A stretch of 64,000 bases of DNA, taken from JACQFZ01 sp036381895 (GTDB lineage Bacteria; Pseudomonadota; Gammaproteobacteria; Acidiferrobacterales; Sulfurifustaceae). Within the stretch, counting starts at the first letter, position 1; each line of letters opens with the position of its first letter. The stretch covers positions 1 to 64,000 of the forward strand of contig DASVBY010000083.1 of the NCBI GenBank assembly GCA_036381895.1, given 5' to 3'. Positions 52,127 to 61,129 of this stretch are shown one piece after another. The notes below the pieces were generated by a model, which did no database searches, had not been told where the DNA came from, and saw only the letters and a list, made by a program, of their open reading frames with translations. A program made the position numbers and the translations under genes.

Positions 52127-53803
52127 TCAGGTGCGCAGCGCCTGGTGTACCAGCGCTACGGCGATGGAGCCTTCGCCGACGGCGGAGGCGACGCGCTTCA
52201 CGTTTCCCGCGCGCACATCGCCGACCGCAAACACCGACGGCCGGCTGGTCTCGAGCAGCAGCGGCGGGCGCAGGAGCGGCCACGCGGCGGCGGCGAGGTC
52301 GTCGGGGGTGAGCGCGGGGCCGGTCTTGATGAAGCCTTTGGAATCGAGCGTAATGCAGCCCTCGAGCCAGCGGGTGGCGGGAGTGGCGCCGGTCATGACG
52401 AACACGTGCCGGATGTCGTGCTGCTCGGGCGCGCCGCTCGCGCGATGGCGCCAGCACACCCGCTCGAGGTGCTCGCCGCCTTCGAGCGTCTCGATCTCCG
52501 TCTCCAGATGGAGCGTGATCGCCGGGTTGTCGGCGATGCGCCGCACCAGGTAGCGGGACATGCTGTGCGCTAGACTCTGCGACCGGCACAGCATGTGCAC
52601 GCGGCGCGAGTGCTGCGCGAGATAGACCGCGGCCTGCCCGGCCGAGTTGCCGCCGCCGACGACGGCGACATCCTGATCCTTGCAGAGCTGCGCCTCCGTG
52701 AACGTGGCGCCGTAGTAGACGCCGGCGCCTTCGAAGCGCGACAGATTCCCGATCGCCGGCCTGCGGTACTCGGCGCCGGTCGCGATGATGACCGCGTGCG
52801 CCGGGATGGACACACCGTCGTCCGTCTCGACGACGTACGGCTTGCGCTGGCAGTGCAGACGCCTCGCGCTCTTCGCGATCACCACCTGCGCGCCGAACTT
52901 CTCCGCCTGCGCCTGCGCGCGCGCCGCCAGCTCCTGCCCCGCGATGCCGCTCGGGAATCCGAGGTAGTTCTCGATGCGCGAGCTCGCCCCTGCCTGTCCG
53001 CCCGGCGCGTCGCTCTCGAGCACGAGCGTGTCGAGTCCTTCGGAGGCCGCGTATACCGCGGCCGCGAGACCCGACGGTCCGGCGCCGATGATGACGACGT
53101 CGCGCACCTGCTCCGGGTCGATCGCATCGTTGAAGCCGAGGCATTCGGCGATGCGGCGATTGCCGGGGCGCCGCAGGACGAGGTCGCCGCGGCAGATCAG
53201 TACCGGCACGTCCTCATCGGTCACGCGAAAGCGGTCGAGCAGCTCCTGGACGTCCGGGTCGCGGTCGAGGTCGATGTAGTGGTAGGGATGGCCGTTGCGC
53301 GACAGGAACTCCTTGACCCGCAGGGTGTCGGCGCAGTGATCCGAGCCGATGAGCACCTCGCCCTTGCCGCGCGCGAACAGCTCCGCCCGGCGCTGGATCA
53401 GGGCGCGCATGATGATCTCGCTGAGCTCGGCGTCCGTCTGCACCAGCTCGAGGAGCTGTTCGCGGTCGAGCTCGATGACCTCGCCGGCTGCGGCCGCTTG
53501 CACCCGGGTGAGCGAGCGGCGCCCGGAGAGCGTGTTGATCTCGCCGCTGAAGTGCCCCGGTCCGTGCACGGCGACCCGTTCCTCACCGGTCAGCGATTGC
53601 TTGGTGATCTCGATCTCGCCTTGCGTTACGACGAGGAACGGCGCCGCCGGCGCGCCGGCTTCGACCAGTACCTCGCCCGGCCGCATCGCGCGCCGCCGGC
53701 CGCGCGCCGCGATCCGTGCGATCTGCGCTGCGGTGAGGGTCGGAAACGTCGCGTCGCGGCGCTTGATCGGGGGCGGGGAAGCTTGCGTAACCGTCTCTGT
53801 CAT
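52127..53803 (-). CDS. cNMP-binding / glutaredoxin-like / thioredoxin-reductase-like fusion flavoprotein
   Basis: A 558-residue three-part protein. Residues about 20-135 are a cyclic-nucleotide-binding (Crp-like) fold. Residues about 148-222 are a thioredoxin/glutaredoxin-like fold (VLIGSDHCADTLRVKEFL, DEDVPVLIC with the usual cis-Pro) with a single Cys 157 where CxxC is expected. Residues about 234-558 are a TrxR-like FAD/NADPH module (VVIIGAGPSGLAAAVYAA; VAVVGGGNSAGQAAVYL; VFAVGDVRAG). The CATC redox pair of thioredoxin reductase is missing (GVYYGATFTEAQLC region), so electrons must leave by another route. It is co-transcribed with the UBP zinc finger. Confidence 0.9.
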   Translation of the reverse strand: MTETVTQASPPPIKRRDATFPTLTAAQIARIAARGRRRAMRPGEVLVEAGAPAAPFLVVTQGEIEITKQSLTGEERVAVHGPGHFSGEINTLSGRRSLTRVQAAAAGEVIELDREQLLELVQTDAELSEIIMRALIQRRAELFARGKGEVLIGSDHCADTLRVKEFLSRNGHPYHYIDLDRDPDVQELLDRFRVTDEDVPVLICRGDLVLRRPGNRRIAECLGFNDAIDPEQVRDVVIIGAGPSGLAAAVYAASEGLDTLVLESDAPGGQAGASSRIENYLGFPSGIAGQELAARAQAQAEKFGAQVVIAKSARRLHCQRKPYVVETDDGVSIPAHAVIIATGAEYRRPAIGNLSRFEGAGVYYGATFTEAQLCKDQDVAVVGGGNSAGQAAVYLAQHSRRVHMLCRSQSLAHSMSRYLVRRIADNPAITLHLETEIETLEGGEHLERVCWRHRASGAPEQHDIRHVFVMTGATPATRWLEGCITLDSKGFIKTGPALTPDDLAAAAWPLLRPPLLLETSRPSVFAVGDVRAGNVKRVASAVGEGSIAVALVHQALRT

Positions 53804-53991
53804 GCTGCTGCCGGGCGCCGGATGGCTTCCAGCTTACCCGAGCGGCCGAAGCGCCGGTAACGCCAGGGTCGCGGCGCCAGGGCGATCCCCGACCTCAGGC
53901 GCGCCGTGCTAGGTAGTTCTCCTGAAGCAATCGCGGCGTGCACATCTGCGGGGTTGCAGGGAAGCGGCGATCGCGCGCCTTCGGAAACGGC

Positions 53992-54366
53992 TCATCCGCA
54001 GTAGCGCCTCACCCAGTCGAGCAGCTCGTCGAGATCGATCGGTTTCTCGATGCGGCCGACGGTTGCCGGGTGTCGTGTGGCGGCGTCCTTGGCGGCGCTC
54101 AACACCACTACCGGGATGGCGACGAGATCGTCCGGCTCCTGCTCGAGTCGCTCGAGGAACGTGCTGCCCCCCATCACCGGCATCATGAGATCGAGGAGGA
54201 TGAGGGCCGGACGCTCCGCGCCCGTCCGCAAACACTCGAGCGCTTCGCGCCCATTGGCTGCCGTGAGGACCGGATAGCCGGCATCGGCGAGCAGGTCGCG
54301 CAGGCTGTTGCGGATGTCCGGCTCGTCCTCGACCAGCAGCAGCGGCCTACGGCCCGGGGACGCCAC
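53992..54366 (-). CDS. Single-domain response regulator receiver
   Basis: A 124-residue stand-alone receiver domain. Acidic pocket: LLLVEDEPD; phosphoacceptor Asp in ALILLDLMMPVMGG; Thr/Ser switch in VVVLSAAKD; Lys in RIEKPIDLDELL. It starts at a GTG inside the last codons of the histidine kinase gene (20-base overlap), so kinase and receiver are translationally coupled and most likely partners. With no output domain it probably acts by protein contact or as a phosphate relay or sink. Confidence 0.92.
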   Translation of the reverse strand: MASPGRRPLLLVEDEPDIRNSLRDLLADAGYPVLTAANGREALECLRTGAERPALILLDLMMPVMGGSTFLERLEQEPDDLVAIPVVVLSAAKDAATRHPATVGRIEKPIDLDELLDWVRRYCG

Positions 54367-56371
54367 GGGGCAGCTCCACGATGAACAGTGAACCCTGGCC
54401 GAGCGCGCTCTCGACGCGGATCGAGCCTTCGTGCAGTTCGAGGATCTGGCGCACGATGAAAAGACCGAGGCCGAGCCCGCCGGGCGTTGCTTCCGACGCC
54501 ACCCGCTCGAAGCGCTGGAAGATCCGCTCCTGGTCCTCGTGCGCGATGCCGCGCCCGCGATCCCGGACGGTCAACCGCGCCTGTGTGGGGCTGCCGCGCA
54601 CCGTGACTTCGATCGGGTTGCCTTCGCCGTAGCGGGCGGCGTTGGTGAGCAGGTTGACCAGCACCTGGTCGATCCGGAATCGGTCCCAATGACCGATCAC
54701 GGGCTCCTCGGCATCGAGCGACAGCGTCGATCCGATCGCCATGATCTCCGGTGCCATGCGCTCGATCACCTCCCGCGCCAGTTCCGTGAGATCGAACGTT
54801 TCCAGGTGCAGGGCCAGCTTGCCGAGGGCGAGGCGCGAGATATCGAGCATGTCGTCGACCAGACGCGCGAGCCGGCGCACCTGCCTGTCCATCTGGTCGA
54901 CGAGCAGCGGCACGCGGTCGATCGCGTTCGCCGGCGCGTTCGGCTGCGTCGCGCGGCGGATGATTTGCGCCTGCAGCGAGATCGCCGTGAGCGGCGTCTT
55001 CAGCTCGTGCGAGGCGATCGAGAGGAACTCGTCGCGTGCCCGCACCGCCTCGCGCAGCTCGCTCTCGATGGCCTTCGTATCGGTGGCATCGCGAACCGTG
55101 CCGATGATTTTCACCGCGCGCCCCTCGGCATCGCATTCGGTCCGTCCGGCGGAGGCGAGCCAGTGCACACTCCCGTCGGGCCACAGCACGCGAAACTCGT
55201 GCGCATAGGAGCCGCGCTCGAGGATGGCGCGGTCCTGGTCCGCGCGCACCCGCTCCCGATCGTCCGGGTGCACGTGCGCGAGCAGCGTTTCGCGCGTCCA
55301 CTCGGGCAGCGGCGCCTCGTGGCCGAAGAGACGGTCGTGCTGTTCGTCGCGCCAGATGCTCCAGTCCGGCAGATCGATCTCCCAGACGCCGACGCGGGCG
55401 GCCCGCGTGGCGCGCTGCAGCCGCTCCTGTCCGCGGCGAAACCGTTCTTCGCGTTCGCGCAGCGTGCGTTCGGCCTGCCTCTGCGCGGACTGGTCCTGTA
55501 TTGCGCCGAACATGCGCACCGCCTTGCCGGCTGAATCGCGCAGGACGTAGCCGCGGTCGACCACTTCCGCATACGATCCGTCGGCCCGCCGGAAGCGGTA
55601 CGTGGCCTCCCAGCGCGACTCGGGTCCGCCGAGCAGGCGGTCCAGGGCCGCCGAGACGCGCCCGCGGTCCTCCGGATGGATGTGCTCGTACCAGAAACCG
55701 AAGTCGCTTTCGAGGATGTCTTCCGGGTAGCCGTACTCGTCGCAGAGCGCACGGTTCCACTCGACGGCGTTCGTCAGCGTGTCCCAGTCGTAGAGCAGGT
55801 CGCGGGTTGCGGCGCCGACCATCCGGTATCGCAGTTCGCTCTGGCGCAGCGCCGTTTCGAGCCGATGACGTTCGGCGCGCTCCAGAAGCAGCGCGCGCTG
55901 CCGGCGTTCGTGCTCGATCAGCCACTTGAGCTTGCCGCGCACCCGGTCCGGCTCGAGCGGCTGCCGGATCAACTCGACCGGCGCGTTCTCCTGCCCGGGA
56001 AACGACACCCGGCGCTCGTCGCCCGGCCCGAGCAGTATGCCGAGCGGCAGATTCCTGCCGTGCTCGCAGTTGCGGATCAGGGCCACGAGCGCCAGGTTGG
56101 TCATCGCCGGCAGCCGTACGTCGACGACGGCGGCCGCGTAGTCGTCGCCGCACGCGAGCATCTTGACCGCCTGATAGCCGGTCGTGACCACGGTCGGAAC
56201 GATGCCCATTTCCCGGTGCAGCCGCACCAGTTCTTCGACGTCGGGCCGGTCGCTCACGATGAGCACTTTCAGCGGCTCCAAGTCCGCCGGCCTCTCGTCC
56301 AGCGCCGCCCCCCGCGCCAGTCCCGCCTTCCGCGGCTCCAGCCGCAGGTGAAAGCGCGCGAGCCGCTTCAT
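54347..56371 (-). CDS. PAS-containing sensor histidine kinase with N-terminal pseudo-receiver
   Basis: A 674-residue soluble kinase. Residues about 30-150 resemble a receiver (LKVLIVSDRPDVEELV, AAAVVDVRLPAM), but the conserved Lys-Pro is Gln-Pro (IRQPLEP), so phosphorylation there is doubtful. Two PAS_3-type domains follow (about 185-305, FWYEHIHPEDRGRVSAAL; about 320-435, LLAHVHPDDRERV). HisKA: SIASHELKTPLTAI; N-box: DQVLVNLLTNAARYG; G1: VRDRGRGI; G2: GGLGLGLFIVRQI. The ATG at 56371 has a GGAGGAGG site. It lies 70 bases after the B12-binding gene and overlaps the receiver gene. Confidence 0.93.
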   Translation of the reverse strand: MKRLARFHLRLEPRKAGLARGAALDERPADLEPLKVLIVSDRPDVEELVRLHREMGIVPTVVTTGYQAVKMLACGDDYAAAVVDVRLPAMTNLALVALIRNCEHGRNLPLGILLGPGDERRVSFPGQENAPVELIRQPLEPDRVRGKLKWLIEHERRQRALLLERAERHRLETALRQSELRYRMVGAATRDLLYDWDTLTNAVEWNRALCDEYGYPEDILESDFGFWYEHIHPEDRGRVSAALDRLLGGPESRWEATYRFRRADGSYAEVVDRGYVLRDSAGKAVRMFGAIQDQSAQRQAERTLREREERFRRGQERLQRATRAARVGVWEIDLPDWSIWRDEQHDRLFGHEAPLPEWTRETLLAHVHPDDRERVRADQDRAILERGSYAHEFRVLWPDGSVHWLASAGRTECDAEGRAVKIIGTVRDATDTKAIESELREAVRARDEFLSIASHELKTPLTAISLQAQIIRRATQPNAPANAIDRVPLLVDQMDRQVRRLARLVDDMLDISRLALGKLALHLETFDLTELAREVIERMAPEIMAIGSTLSLDAEEPVIGHWDRFRIDQVLVNLLTNAARYGEGNPIEVTVRGSPTQARLTVRDRGRGIAHEDQERIFQRFERVASEATPGGLGLGLFIVRQILELHEGSIRVESALGQGSLFIVELPRGVPGP

Positions 56372-56441
56372 GCTGCCTCCTCCGGATCGATCATCCTGTC
56401 GGCGAGCCGGTCGCGCCTGGCAGACGGGGATGGCATGCGTT

Positions 56442-57554
56442 TCACCCCGGCTCCCGCGCCGCGCCGTCGGCGCGCCGCGCGGCCGCGAGCACCTCGACGG
56501 CGCCGAGAGCATCGGCCGCGTAGGCGTCGCCGCCGAGACGGCGCCAGAGCTCCGGCACGCGGTTCAGCACGCCGCCGCCGAGCAGCACCAGGATGCCGCG
56601 TCCGCGGCGCGCGCGCAGCTCGGCGATGAGCGACGCGGCCTGATAGAGGTGCATCGCGCCCGACACCGACAGGCAGAGCACGTGCGCGTCCGCGCGTTCC
56701 ACGATCTCGACCACGGCGTCTGCGGGCACGTTGGCGCCGAGATACAACGTATCCCAGCCGGCGGCTTGGAGCAGGTAAGCGACCATGCGGGCGCCGCACT
56801 CGTGCACCTCGCCGGGCACGCAGGCGACGACCACGCGTCCGCGGGTCCCGGCGGGTTGCGGCAGGCGTACCTGCAGCTGATCGATGAGCATCTGGACGAC
56901 CGCACAACCGTAATGCTCGAGTGCTACCGAGATCTGGTTCGTCTGCCACAGCAGGCCGATCTCGTACAGCGCCGGCTGCAGTACGCGGACGTAGAGGTCG
57001 GGAACGGAGACGCCGGCGGCAGCCGCCTGGTGCAGCAGTGCGGCGGCTTCATTGCGGCGCAGCGCCAGGAGCGCCTCGACGACGCGCCGCGCAAGGGCGC
57101 CCAGGGGTTGCGTATCGTCGATGTAGCTGATGCCGGGCCGGGAATCGCGGCTGCAGTAGAGCGGATGGATCCGGGCGACATCCGGATCTTCGTACGCGCG
57201 CAACGCCTCTTCGATGATCGCGGCGCCCGCATGCGCCTCGGCGGGCGGCACGAAGTCGGCGAGCACGCTCGCGAGCGCCTCGAGGTTGGCGGTGAGATGC
57301 GCTTCGGGAATCCCGGTGCTCGACCACACCGCACGCGCCCAGCACGCATACTCGACGAACAGCTGCGGGGCATCGAACGCGATCGCCTGCGACAGATGCG
57401 CGGCATGGAACACGGTCTGGTCCACGTAGCGCTGCAGGCCGTCGCCTTCGGTGCGAGCGGCGAGATGCGGATAAAGATCGAGCAGCCGCGCGACCGTTGC
57501 AGCGGCAATATCGTGGCGCCGCTCGTTGAGCCGATGGCTCGCGAGCGGCTGCAT
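56442..57554 (-). CDS. Cobalamin-binding sensor protein (CarH/MetH-like B12 module)
   Basis: A 370-residue soluble protein. An N-terminal helical region of about 140 residues, of unknown type, precedes a four-helix B12 cap (about 145-225) with LLWQTNQISVALEH: Trp 203 and Glu 213-His 214 match the W-x9-EH motif of CarH-type light receptors. A Rossmann B12 domain follows: VVVACVPGEVHECGARMVA (ExHxxG instead of DxHxxG, axial His 251) and a Gly-rich end (ILVLLGGGV). No DNA-binding domain is present. The ATG at 57554 is given; a GTG at 57563 overlaps the stop of a 26-codon leader frame. The downstream kinase is its likely output. Confidence 0.88.
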   Translation of the reverse strand: MQPLASHRLNERRHDIAAATVARLLDLYPHLAARTEGDGLQRYVDQTVFHAAHLSQAIAFDAPQLFVEYACWARAVWSSTGIPEAHLTANLEALASVLADFVPPAEAHAGAAIIEEALRAYEDPDVARIHPLYCSRDSRPGISYIDDTQPLGALARRVVEALLALRRNEAAALLHQAAAAGVSVPDLYVRVLQPALYEIGLLWQTNQISVALEHYGCAVVQMLIDQLQVRLPQPAGTRGRVVVACVPGEVHECGARMVAYLLQAAGWDTLYLGANVPADAVVEIVERADAHVLCLSVSGAMHLYQAASLIAELRARRGRGILVLLGGGVLNRVPELWRRLGGDAYAADALGAVEVLAAARRADGAAREPG

Positions 57555-57559
57555 GGCGG

Positions 57560-57640
57560 TCACAACCCGATGCTCACGCGGGCGCACTCTATGCTCGCCC
57601 GCCGCCGGTGACTCTCCTTGCAGGGAACGGCGTTCATCAT
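57560..57640 (-). CDS. Possible 26-residue leader peptide before the B12 sensor gene
   Basis: A short frame starts at an ATG-ATG with a near-ideal CGGAGG site 9 bases upstream and encodes MMNAVPCKES followed by a basic stretch with two Cys in total. Its TGA overlaps a GTG start for the B12-binding protein (GTGA). This layout fits a translationally coupled leader, but the peptide has no family resemblance and could be chance. Confidence 0.35.
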   Translation of the reverse strand: MMNAVPCKESHRRRASIECARVSIGL

Positions 57641-58270
57641 TGAACTCATCCTCCGTTCCACATACTGCCTGGTGCCGGTGCGCGCGTCCGGCACCCGCTT
57701 GCACTCGTACGCACTGCGCGCAGCTCTCGACCTGCGCGCCCCGGGCGGCACGCCTGCGCGAGCCCCGCGGCGATCTTAATCTAATCCTGAAACCGAAACC
57801 CGGCCAGAGGGTCGTGCCGGCAGAGCGCGCATCTTGTGCGACCGGAGCGGTAACGTTTCGAAGGGCGGTACCGGGGCCCGATTTCGACAACGCCGGGGTA
57901 GATAGGCGCGCCGCGGCCGATGGTTTATGAGGCGCTCAAGAGCCGGGTTTCGTCCATGAGGTCTCGGGCATCGATAGCCCGGGGGGACGGAACCGCGGCC
58001 GCGCTCCGCCACGCGGCGTAATGAGAAGCGTTCGCGGCAAAACGCGCCGGCTTCGAGATGCCACGCCGCCTCTCGCCCGGCGTACAGGGGCGCCGATCGT
58101 TATCTTTTTTATATTTCGTGCGAGGGGCGCAAAGCGGCGGCGCATTGGACTGTGCCGGCAGCGCTTGCTGGCGCCAAGGCAGTCGTCCGGCGCAGGTGCA
58201 CGGGCGCTGGCAGGAGCGGGACGGTCGCGGCGACGCGCTGTCCCGCCGGTTGAGCCGTTGCGCCGACGGC
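57641..58270. other. Intergenic stretch, AT-rich island
   Basis: About 630 bases without a recognised gene. Around 58100-58117 a patch (TATCTTTTTTATATTTC) is far more AT-rich than the surroundings and may include a promoter; no hairpin precedes the T-run, so it is not a clear terminator. The promoter of the B12 operon should lie near 57700-57800. Confidence 0.4.
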
Positions 58271-58822
58271 TTACGACGCCGGGACGATCGGCGCTTCCGG
58301 GATCTTCACGACCGGAAGCGTCAGCACTTCCGCGGCGAAGCCGTCTTCCTTCCGCGTCACCGAGAGCACCTGGGTGTCGTTCAGGCGGCGGCTCAAACCG
58401 TACAATAGGCCGTCCCCGTGCACGACGGTGATCTTGTCACCGGGCCGGAGCCGCTCGAACGTCCGACGCACACCCGGCACGTTCAGCACCGCGTTCAGGT
58501 CGTTGGTGCTCAGCCTCAGCTCCCGGAAGATCCGCTCGAGCGTGTCGTTCGGCTGGACCACGACTTCGACCCGCCCCGTCGGCGGAAGCTCGATCTCTTC
58601 CGGCGCTGTTTCGGCGATCGATTCCTGCGGAAGGTCTTGCGGCGTCTCGGCGGCGGTCGCGGGCGCGGCGGCCGGCGTCGTTGGCCGCGACAACGAGTGC
58701 GCGAGCGTGCCGCCGATGAGCGGCGACAGCAGCACGAGCAGCACCCACCAGCCGTAGCGCTTGTTGCGCGGGGTGTTGAAGGTAAGCTCGTGATTGAAGG
58801 TAAGCGGGGTCTTCTGCCTCAC
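58271..58822 (-). CDS. OapA/LysM-like domain membrane-anchored protein, possibly a truncated M23 peptidase
   Basis: A 183-residue protein: a polar N-terminus, one membrane segment (about 24-43, YGWWVLLVLLSPLIGGTLA), a Pro/Ala/Glu-rich linker, and an OapA/LysM-like domain (about 84-165: EVVVQPNDTLERIFRELRL, LNVPGVRRTFERLRPGD). This arrangement is the N-terminal half of MepM/YebA-type peptidoglycan peptidases, whose M23 catalytic domain would follow. Here the frame ends at 183 and no M23 motif (HxxxD, HxH) is found downstream. It may be a genuine stand-alone cell-wall-binding protein or a truncated gene. Confidence 0.85.
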   Translation of the reverse strand: MRQKTPLTFNHELTFNTPRNKRYGWWVLLVLLSPLIGGTLAHSLSRPTTPAAAPATAAETPQDLPQESIAETAPEEIELPPTGRVEVVVQPNDTLERIFRELRLSTNDLNAVLNVPGVRRTFERLRPGDKITVVHGDGLLYGLSRRLNDTQVLSVTRKEDGFAAEVLTLPVVKIPEAPIVPAS

Positions 58823-59279
58823 CGTGTCGTACCTCCCGGATGAGGCGATCCATCATAAGTGATGGAGCGGCGGCTGCAACGAAGGACGATTGCAGATCTT
58901 CGGCCCGCAGCTACATGCCGTCGGAACGCGCAGGCGCGAGGCGGAGACGGGCGAAGCGCGTCGTCGACAAGAGCTCGAGGCTCCGCCGCGTTCGCGCAAG
59001 GCGCGAACCGAGGCTGCCGCGAGGGACGGTTTGCGCGGTGCGGCATGGGGAACCGGCCCGGTTGCCGCAGAAACCGAAGCCCGGCTCGGTCGGAAGGCTT
59101 GCGTCGATGGCCGTTCGCCGTCCGGCCCGAGCGAGAGTGCACCAAGGCTGTCGTCGCCGCTTCGGTGTCCGGTCGATGTGTACGGCCGGGAACGCCGAGA
59201 AGCGTGCGCCGCCGCTGGTACTGCCCGTCGGATGTGCCAACGCGTAGACTGAGCCGGCATCGGCGAAGGAAATCGATCG
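58823..59279. other. Intergenic stretch, no gene recognised
   Basis: About 455 GC-rich bases between divergent genes. Frames on both strands are arginine-rich without start sites or motifs. Promoters for both neighbours are expected but not visible. Confidence 0.4.
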
Positions 59280-60137
59280 ATGGCGTCTCTGCCCATACCC
59301 GCCGTTTTCGTCGGTCACGGCACACCGATGAACGCGCTCGACCGCAACCGGTATACGGGAGCGTGGCGTGCATTCGGCGCATCGATTCCCCGGCCGCGCG
59401 CGATACTCGCGATTTCCGCGCATTGGTACATCGGCGCAACCGCCGTAACGACGATGGCGAAGCCGCCGACGATCCACGATTTCTACGGCTTTCCGCAGGC
59501 GCTGTTCGATCTCGAGTACCCGGCGCCGGGCGCGCCGGAGCTGGCCGAGGAGGTGGCGGACGCGGTGAAGCCCGAGTTCCTCGGACGCGACAGCGACAGC
59601 TGGGGCATCGATCACGGCACCTGGTCGGTGCTCGTGCACATGTTTCCGAACGCGGACGTGCCCGTGGTGCAGCTCTCGATCAACGCGGCCAAGCCGTTCG
59701 ACTACCATGTCGAGCTCGGCGCCAAGCTCGCGCCGCTGCGCGAACGCGGCATCCTGATCCTTTGCAGCGGCAACGTCGTGCACAACCTGCGCCGCATCGA
59801 ATGGCAGCGGGCGGATGCGGCATTCGACTGGAACCGGCGTTTCGACGAGGCGGCAAGAGCGGTCCTCACGCAGGCGCCGGCCGACGTGCTGAAGCTGCGC
59901 GAACACCCGGACTTCCCGCTCGCGGCGCCGACGCCCGATCATTTCATTCCGTTGCTCTATCTCGCGGGGCTCGCGGCAGGCGCCGGCAGGCCCGCCGACG
60001 TCCTGGTCGAAGGCTATGCCATGGGCTCGCTCTCGATGACGGCATATACGCTCGGGACGGATGGTGTGCCGCCGTCCACGGAAGGGTCCGGCGCACCGCC
60101 GATCGCAGGCGTGCCCGGCGATCAGACCAATCTCTAG
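59280..60137 (+). CDS. ygiD: 4,5-DOPA dioxygenase extradiol-like protein (YgiD family)
   Basis: A 285-residue LigB-superfamily, class III extradiol-type oxygenase. Metal-site His residues lie in VFVGHGTPMNAL, ISAHWYIG, and GIDHGTWSVLVHMFP; a late motif is CSGNVVHNLR. The family (E. coli YgiD) is a zinc- or iron-dependent protein able to open DOPA-type catechol rings; the natural substrate is uncertain. The ATG at 59280 follows a GAAGGAAA site. It appears to be a single gene. Confidence 0.92.
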   Translation: MASLPIPAVFVGHGTPMNALDRNRYTGAWRAFGASIPRPRAILAISAHWYIGATAVTTMAKPPTIHDFYGFPQALFDLEYPAPGAPELAEEVADAVKPEFLGRDSDSWGIDHGTWSVLVHMFPNADVPVVQLSINAAKPFDYHVELGAKLAPLRERGILILCSGNVVHNLRRIEWQRADAAFDWNRRFDEAARAVLTQAPADVLKLREHPDFPLAAPTPDHFIPLLYLAGLAAGAGRPADVLVEGYAMGSLSMTAYTLGTDGVPPSTEGSGAPPIAGVPGDQTNL

Positions 60138-60209
60138 AGCGGGTGCCGGTCGCGGCGGCGCGGCGCGGAGAGCGGCGCCGAGAAGCGTCCGCGGCGGCCG
60201 CGAGCGGCC

Positions 60210-60671
60210 CTATTGCCTGCGGAAGTACGCTGTCAGGTCATGGGTTTTCAGCCCCGAGACGTCCTTGGGGATCTCCTCGACGACCATACGCGCCACGTTC
60301 TTGCCGAGCTGTTTGCGCAGCGCCCCGAGGAACTTCGGCGGCGCGACCAGGACCAGCTTGTCGTAGCGGTGATCGGTGCGCGCCTTGGCGAGGTAGCGCG
60401 CGATGTCGCGCGCGAACACCTGGACGCTGTGGTCGATCGCTCCCTGGGTTTCGCGGTCGCTCGCCGTGCCGCCGGTCGGCGACGTGCCAGGCTTGCCGAC
60501 CCCGCCATGTCCGTCGAAGCGCGGCTCGCTGTCCGATCGCAGGTCCCGCTCGTGCTGGCGCGCGGTCGGATTCACCATGTTGTCGATCTCGATCAGCTTC
60601 TCGTTCGGTCTGCCGACCTGCAGCACCCGCGCGCGGCTGTCGTCGGCGGCAATGATCCATGTGATCGCCAT
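60210..60671 (-). CDS. Host attachment protein family (eRF1-like fold)
   Basis: A 153-residue member of the family named 'protein required for attachment to host cells'. It has TWIIAADDSRARVLQVG at the start, a linker rich in Gly/Asp, the VFARDIARYLAKARTDHRYDKLVLVAPPKFLGALR core, and EIPKDVSGLKTHDLTAYF at the end. The fold resembles eRF1 domain 2/Pelota, and the true role in free-living bacteria is unknown. It is convergent with ygiD. Confidence 0.92.
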   Translation of the reverse strand: MAITWIIAADDSRARVLQVGRPNEKLIEIDNMVNPTARQHERDLRSDSEPRFDGHGGVGKPGTSPTGGTASDRETQGAIDHSVQVFARDIARYLAKARTDHRYDKLVLVAPPKFLGALRKQLGKNVARMVVEEIPKDVSGLKTHDLTAYFRRQ

Positions 60672-61129
60672 GGGGAGAATCAGCCAGGTGGCGTCCCGAG
60701 GTTAGACAGCGGCCGGATCGGATGTTCGGGCGGGTGCTTTCAGGGAGCGGGAACGGCGTTCCTGCGCCTATTTCGAACCGAAGGCATAGCGGAGCAGGTC
60801 GCGGTGCGGAACCGAGGAGATTCGCCGATTCCGGGGGCGCTACCGCGCCGGCTTCCGCGAGTTCCATTTGGACTTCGAGGATATCCTCGCGAGCGACTGC
60901 ACCGGCGCGATCGATGACCGGCGCGCGGATTGCGCGAGCCAACGCAATCGTTGCCTGCGAACGCGACTTCCGTTGGTCGGGCCAGCCCGCATGCGGCTCG
61001 CACGAGAGCCGCGCACTCTTCAGGAGCATGTGCGGGCGGAGGCGGCGGCAGCGGCGCCGCCTCCGCTCCGCGATTGCCATGACCGTTAACGCCGAGTCGG
61101 CCGACTGCGCGTTCGTTTTCTTCCGGCGC
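60672..61129. other. Intergenic stretch, no gene recognised
   Basis: About 460 bases between the host-attachment gene start and the GFA gene end, with no recognised family on either strand. The left edge must hold the promoter of the host-attachment gene. Confidence 0.35.

Noticed and set aside
58097..58119. A T-rich run that might be an intrinsic terminator
   Set aside because: No stable hairpin lies directly upstream on either strand; it is recorded only as an AT-rich island.
60672..61080. A minus-strand frame with an Ala/Glu-rich helical translation
   Set aside because: It runs out of frame into the host-attachment gene and shows no family signature.
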